DNA from: Gammaproteobacteria bacterium
GTDB lineage: Bacteria > Pseudomonadota > Gammaproteobacteria > Pseudomonadales > Azotimanducaceae
DNA length: 8,399 nt
Assembly (NCBI GenBank): GCA_030430515.1
Contig: JAUIKX010000152.1
Location: forward strand, 1-8,399
Reading direction: 5' to 3'
Translations under genes and position numbers: made by a program
In this document: positions 5,495-8,399 of the stretch, one piece after another
How positions within the stretch are numbered: position 1 is the stretch's first letter
How the letters are laid out: every line of letters begins with the position of its first letter
Notes under the pieces: model-generated
Seen by the model: the letters and a program-made list of their open reading frames with translations, nothing else
Told to the model about the DNA's origin: nothing
Databases searched by the model: none

Positions 5495-5504
5495 CTCCTC
5501 GGCG

Positions 5505-5599
5505 TAGCCGCTCAGCGCGAGAGTGGCCGCTCAGCGCGAGAGTGGCCGCTCAACGCGAACGTGGCCGCTCAACGCGAAAGTGGCCGCTCAACGCGAAAG
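5505..5599. repeat. Five tandem 19-bp repeats overlapping the 3' end of the HDOD gene
   Basis: The copies start at 5505, 5524, 5543, 5562 and 5581. The last two are identical (TGGCCGCTCAACGCGAAAG); copy 3 differs from them at one position and copies 1-2 at two to three. Copy 5 contains the end of the HDOD gene, including its TGA; the other four lie beyond the stop. Copies abut directly, so it is a minisatellite rather than a CRISPR. Each unit can form a tiny CGC/GCG hairpin. Confidence 0.92.
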
Positions 5600-7000
5600 A
5601 AGTGCAACGATCTGCTCGCCAAACAGCTTGAACGATGCAAAAGACTCATCATCCACGGGCCGCCGGCTGAACGCCCGATCACCATAGAGCAACCCCACAG
5701 GCTTCTTCCTGACCAGGATCGGCATGACCGCACATTCGCCGTAAGCCAGCCAACCGACGTAATCAGGGCCCGCGGCTCGGTCACCGGCCGACATGGTGAG
5801 CGCCTGACCTCTTTCCAGAAGCACACGGAACAGATCACCATGATTTCGCAACGTACGCGTTGCACCGGAAAATGACTCTGGATTCCGGCCCAATACATAC
5901 CGGGCCTGCATCTGTTTGCGGTCCGGAGTGAGCAGCGCAAAGTACACCCGGTCGAAGCCAACGCCTTCGTGTATTCCACGCAGCACCAGATGCATCATCT
6001 CATTGAGCGATTTGCCGTCCGCAGCGCCGCTCGAAAGATCCTTGAGAATTCTCAGCTGCAGATCCGGGTCGGGCATGCCATCGGCCAGCTTGCTCTTTTC
6101 GCGATCGGCTTCGTCTTCCGGCAGCGGCGGCAGCGCCTCATCGAGTCTCGGCACCCCATACTGCTCAGCAATTTTCGCCGCTTCCTCCAGATTTGCTTCT
6201 GCCAGGGGAACGACGTCTGCCTCCGCAATGCCCAGCTCTTTCGCCACCTGCCTGAGGACCTTCCGGGTTTCGGGTGATCCCCAACCGTGGAACTCCACGG
6301 CCTCGGCCACCGCGTGTCCGAGCGAGATGCTTCGCACGCAGGGATCATCTTCGTCATGACCGTGGAGCGACGCCTTGAGCAGATCTCCCAGATGCCATTC
6401 CTCAGCCAGAGCGAGGGTCAGCTCTTTCAGCTTGAAGCCAAGTACATCGACCTCGGCGCGGGACATGGACATGCCAGCAGCTACCTTCCGGTCGATGGCG
6501 TCCCCCTCGGGCCCACTCTGAATCCAGAACGACATCGGCCCGATAGGCACCAGAAGCGCCGCGACGAACACCTCTTCTTTTGCCTTGGCGCCGATGAGGT
6601 TTGCGAACGATTTAGCTTGAGCGGCGGCATGAAACGCTCGGGCCATATTCTTGGTGACCCGATGGTGCCGACGCCCCTGAAGCACATGCTCGATGAGCGC
6701 AAGAGACACCGCAAGCTCCCGAACTGCATCGAACCCGATCAGCACGATCGCCTCACTGATGGTTTCTATGCGGCGTCCCTGAAGATTGAAAAGCGTACTG
6801 CCTGCAACACGCAGCAGACGAGACGCCATGGCGGCATCATGACCGATGACCCGGGAAAGATCGGCGGCTGACGTACCCTCACTGCCCGCGACCGTGGTCA
6901 CTTCTTTGACCGTGCGGGCAAAGATCGGCATCTGCGCGTTCAGAACACGCTTGCGCCAGGATTCTATGCCACGCACGAGCTGGCGGGACGGTTCAGCCAC
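5588..7000 (-). CDS. HDOD-GAF domain signalling protein
   Basis: Cytoplasmic protein of 470 residues. Residues about 22-225 form an HDOD domain: PIFARTVKEV, the helical DLSRVIGHDAAMASRLLRVAGS, and the signature RIETISEAIVLIGFDAVRELAVS (77-99). Where catalytic HD phosphohydrolases have HD, this protein has LLVPIG (150-154), so hydrolase activity is not expected, as is usual for HDOD. A charged linker (265-310) leads to a C-terminal GAF-like sensor domain (about 312-470, with FDRVYFALLTPD and AVMPILVRKKPVGLLYGD). HDOD proteins take part in motility, c-di-GMP and stress signalling; the ligand and role here are unknown. GTG at 7000 has AAGG six bases upstream; the overlapping ATG at 7002 is in another frame. 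The gene lies 68 bases after the aminotransferase gene with a possible promoter of its own, and its stop is inside the tandem repeat. Confidence 0.88.
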   Translation of the reverse strand: MAEPSRQLVRGIESWRKRVLNAQMPIFARTVKEVTTVAGSEGTSAADLSRVIGHDAAMASRLLRVAGSTLFNLQGRRIETISEAIVLIGFDAVRELAVSLALIEHVLQGRRHHRVTKNMARAFHAAAQAKSFANLIGAKAKEEVFVAALLVPIGPMSFWIQSGPEGDAIDRKVAAGMSMSRAEVDVLGFKLKELTLALAEEWHLGDLLKASLHGHDEDDPCVRSISLGHAVAEAVEFHGWGSPETRKVLRQVAKELGIAEADVVPLAEANLEEAAKIAEQYGVPRLDEALPPLPEDEADREKSKLADGMPDPDLQLRILKDLSSGAADGKSLNEMMHLVLRGIHEGVGFDRVYFALLTPDRKQMQARYVLGRNPESFSGATRTLRNHGDLFRVLLERGQALTMSAGDRAAGPDYVGWLAYGECAVMPILVRKKPVGLLYGDRAFSRRPVDDESFASFKLFGEQIVALLSR

Positions 7001-7019
7001 ATCTTGCCTTACGATAGGA

Positions 7020-7049
7020 GGTATAACTCCACCAAGTGTAGCCGCTCAA
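7020..7049 (-). promoter_or_regulatory. Possible promoter of the HDOD-GAF gene
   Basis: On the minus strand TTGAGC (7044-7049) and TATACC (7020-7025) are 18 bases apart, each matching the consensus at 4 of 6 positions. Transcription would start about 13 bases before the GTG. The -35 lies in a short sequence also found in the tandem repeat. Co-transcription with the aminotransferase gene is also possible because no terminator is visible between them. Confidence 0.35.
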
Positions 7050-7068
7050 ACAGAGCCTGCCCGGGGTA

Positions 7069-8193
7069 TCAGCCCTCGAACCCCTCCAGCGCCTCGGAAA
7101 GGTAGCCGACTGCCCTCGGAATATCGGCCAGCTTATCGAGGCCGAAGAGACCGATGCGAAAAGTCTGAAAATCTTCGCGCTCATCGCACTGCAGCGGCAC
7201 TCCGACCGCTACCTGCAAGCCGGCCGCAGCAAATCGTCCGGCAAGCCCGGCATCGTCACTGTAGCTGACCACCACACCCGGCGCTTCAAAGCCCTGAGCC
7301 GCGACGCTTCGATAGCCATGCTGTCCAACGAGGTCCCGCACCCGCCGACCGAGCTCCAGCTGCGCTGCTTTAGCCGCCTCGAAGCCGAACGCTTCGGTCT
7401 CTTTGAGTGCCTGGTGCAGCTGAACCAGACCGTCTGTGGGCATGGTCGCGTGGTAGGCATGACCGCCATTCTCATAGGCTGCGGCAATTTCGCGCCACTT
7501 TTTCAGATCGAGTGCAAAACTGGAGCTGTTCGTTTCGGCGAGCCTCTGCTCCGCCCGCTCGTTCATCATGACGATGCCGGCACAGGGCGTGCCGCTCCAG
7601 CCCTTCTGCGGCGCGCTGATGAGCACGTCCACGCCGCAGGCCCGCATATCGACCCAAACCGCACCGGAGGCGATGCAGTCCAGAACGAAGAGTCCGCCGA
7701 CCGACTGCGTCGCCTCGGCAACAGAGCGAATGTAGTCGTCGGGCAGCATGATACCGGCCGCGGTCTCCACGTGAGGTGCGAAAACCACCGCGGGTTTGTG
7801 CTCGAGAATCGAAGCGACCACCTCTTCAATTGGCGCCGGTGCAAAAGGTGCCTGCGGCGCATCTTCAGTCATGCGGGCCTTGAGCACCTCACATCGATCG
7901 GTGAGGTTGCCTGCATCGATGATCTGCGACCAGCGATAGCTGAACCAGCCATTGCGCAGCACCAGGGAGGTCTGCCCCTGAACGAACTGACGAGCCACGG
8001 CCTCCATTGCATAGGTGCCGCCTCCGGGAACAAATGTTGCGCTGCCTGCGCCGTAGACCTCACACAGAGAGGACATCAGATCGCGCATGACACCTTGAAA
8101 GCGCCCCGACATATGGTTGAGCGAGCGGTCGGTAAACACCACCGAATATTCGAGCAATCCCTGCGGGTCCACATCACTTCGCAATCCAGGCAT
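7069..8193 (-). CDS. Class V (fold type I) PLP-dependent aminotransferase
   Basis: Soluble PLP enzyme of 374 residues, the usual size for the alanine-glyoxylate/serine-pyruvate aminotransferase group. The phosphate-binding turn is PGGGTYAMEAV (56-66). HVETAAGIM (141-149) is the substrate and cofactor loop, Asp172 in FVLDCIASGA contacts the PLP ring nitrogen, and Lys197 in SAPQKGWSGTP is the Schiff-base lysine. YHATMPTDGL (247-256) and FRIGLFG (345-351) correspond to conserved C-terminal segments of the family. The exact amino donor is not readable; alanine-glyoxylate, serine-pyruvate or 2-aminoethylphosphonate transaminases are the related options. The ATG at 8193 is preceded by AGGAG seven bases upstream, and a promoter lies at 8228-8255. 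The gene is divergent from the pterin dehydratase gene. Confidence 0.92.
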   Translation of the reverse strand: MPGLRSDVDPQGLLEYSVVFTDRSLNHMSGRFQGVMRDLMSSLCEVYGAGSATFVPGGGTYAMEAVARQFVQGQTSLVLRNGWFSYRWSQIIDAGNLTDRCEVLKARMTEDAPQAPFAPAPIEEVVASILEHKPAVVFAPHVETAAGIMLPDDYIRSVAEATQSVGGLFVLDCIASGAVWVDMRACGVDVLISAPQKGWSGTPCAGIVMMNERAEQRLAETNSSSFALDLKKWREIAAAYENGGHAYHATMPTDGLVQLHQALKETEAFGFEAAKAAQLELGRRVRDLVGQHGYRSVAAQGFEAPGVVVSYSDDAGLAGRFAAAGLQVAVGVPLQCDEREDFQTFRIGLFGLDKLADIPRAVGYLSEALEGFEG

Positions 8194-8227
8194 ACGCCTT
8201 CTCCTGACACCTCAAAAAGAACCACGC

Positions 8228-8255
8228 ACCATAGCGGCACTTCGGACGGCGTCAA
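8228..8255 (-). promoter_or_regulatory. Sigma70-type promoter of the aminotransferase gene
   Basis: On the minus strand TTGACG (8250-8255, 5/6 match) and TATGGT (8228-8233, 4/6 match) are separated by 16 bases, about 35 bases before the ATG. The -35 lies about 15 bases from the divergent gene's start codon, so binding of RNA polymerase here could interfere with that gene. Confidence 0.5.
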
Positions 8256-8269
8256 GTTATCATGCCGCC

Positions 8270-8399
8270 ATGCAGAGCGAAGATAGATTGGAAGATAAAG
8301 ACATCGAGCGCCGGCTCGAGAAGCTCGACGACGGATGGCAGGTCAAGGACGGAAAACTCTATCGGCTGTTCGAGTTCGACGATTTCGCTTCAGCGTTCT
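8270..8399 (+). CDS. phhB: 4a-hydroxytetrahydrobiopterin dehydratase (PCD/PhhB), 5' part only
   Basis: The first 43 codons are present; the gene runs off the window. The segment LDDGWQVKDGKLYRLFEFDDFASAF matches the N-terminal half of pterin-4a-carbinolamine dehydratases (Trp followed by a short hairpin, then an F-x-F-x-D-F-x-x-A-F pattern). The enzyme dehydrates 4a-hydroxytetrahydropterin to recycle the cofactor of aromatic amino-acid hydroxylases such as PhhA. The catalytic His-His-Pro region lies beyond the edge and cannot be checked. No good ribosome site precedes the ATG; an ATG at 8262 is out of frame. Whether phhA is nearby is not visible. Confidence 0.85.
   Translation, partial: MQSEDRLEDKDIERRLEKLDDGWQVKDGKLYRLFEFDDFASAF

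Larger units (their letters stand above)
5371..5495 (+). ncRNA. Candidate small structured RNA (~125 nt) with an internal mini-ORF
   Basis: A self-contained transcription unit: a promoter at 5337-5364, about 30 bases of leader, a 12-nt Shine-Dalgarno, an 11-codon ORF, and three successive hairpins. Hairpin 1 pairs GGGCGT (5422-5427) with ACGCCC (5448-5453). Its upper part pairs CG (5429-5430) with CG (5441-5442) and TCC (5431-5433) with GGA (5437-5439), leaving the TAG stop codon as the apical loop. Hairpin 2 is CTGCG-AAA-CGCAG (5453-5465), sharing one C with hairpin 1. Hairpin 3 is the terminator. I do not recognise the family. It could be a regulatory sRNA, a dual-function sRNA or a very small protein gene. 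It is not a leader of the next gene, which faces the other way. Confidence 0.5.

Noticed and set aside
5505..5599. CRISPR array
   Set aside because: The 19-bp units abut with no spacers and there are no cas genes.
5372..5875. 167-codon plus-strand open frame through the small RNA, repeat and HDOD gene
   Set aside because: It has no ribosome site, contains the 19-bp repeats translated in shifting frames, and overlaps the coding GAF domain on the other strand.
8262..8264. ATG as start of the pterin dehydratase gene
   Set aside because: It is out of frame with the recognisable protein; ATG at 8270 is in frame.
7318..8286. 322-codon plus-strand open frame across the aminotransferase gene
   Set aside because: It is antisense to conserved PLP-enzyme motifs (Lys197, Asp172) and runs past the aminotransferase start into the divergent region; no family features.

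Overview
This is a GC-rich bacterial window with closely packed genes. The genes look gammaproteobacterial or at least proteobacterial: a CheA kinase, a LysE/RhtB exporter, an HDOD-GAF protein, an ACAD10/11-like phosphotransferase, a lipoprotein and a PhhB-type pterin dehydratase. That placement is an inference from gene content; there is no rRNA or other marker. No insertion sequence, prophage, CRISPR array or tRNA is visible.

Layout, left to right. (1) 1-1573, minus: a CheA chemotaxis histidine kinase whose recognisable sequence stops about 35 residues into the CheW-like P5 domain; the first ~105 bases do not continue CheA in any frame. (2) 1574-1729: a divergent intergenic region with a perfect 12-bp palindrome. 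(3) 1730-2494, plus: a classical short-chain dehydrogenase/reductase, whose stop codon overlaps the stop of the convergent operon. (4) 4596 down to 2491, minus: a probable three-gene operon of a small cupin, a lipoprotein with a possible split-barrel fold, and an ACAD10/11-like phosphotransferase that appears to be coupled through a TTG start. (5) 4673-5287, plus: a LysE/RhtB-family exporter. (6) 5288-5599: a compact non-coding block. It holds a good sigma70-type promoter, an exceptional Shine-Dalgarno sequence, an 11-codon ORF, three successive hairpins ending in a strong intrinsic terminator, and a 5 x 19-bp tandem repeat that runs into the 3' end of the next gene. (7) 7000 down to 5588, minus: an HDOD-GAF protein whose HD dyad is lost. 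(8) 8193 down to 7069, minus: a class V PLP-dependent aminotransferase with a visible promoter. (9) 8270 to the window edge, plus: the start of a 4a-hydroxytetrahydrobiopterin dehydratase.

Functionally the window is a mosaic of short transcription units: chemotaxis signalling, probable acyl/hydroxyacyl metabolism (phosphotransferase, SDR), export, a signal-type HDOD-GAF protein, and amino-acid/pterin metabolism. The most unusual element is the ~125-nt candidate small RNA at about 5371-5495. Its ribosome-binding site matches 12 nt of the complement of the 16S rRNA 3' end, and it carries an 11-codon ORF whose stop codon is predicted to sit in a hairpin loop. I do not recognise it as a known family. 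The second is the minisatellite that repeats the 3' end of the HDOD gene, stop codon included.
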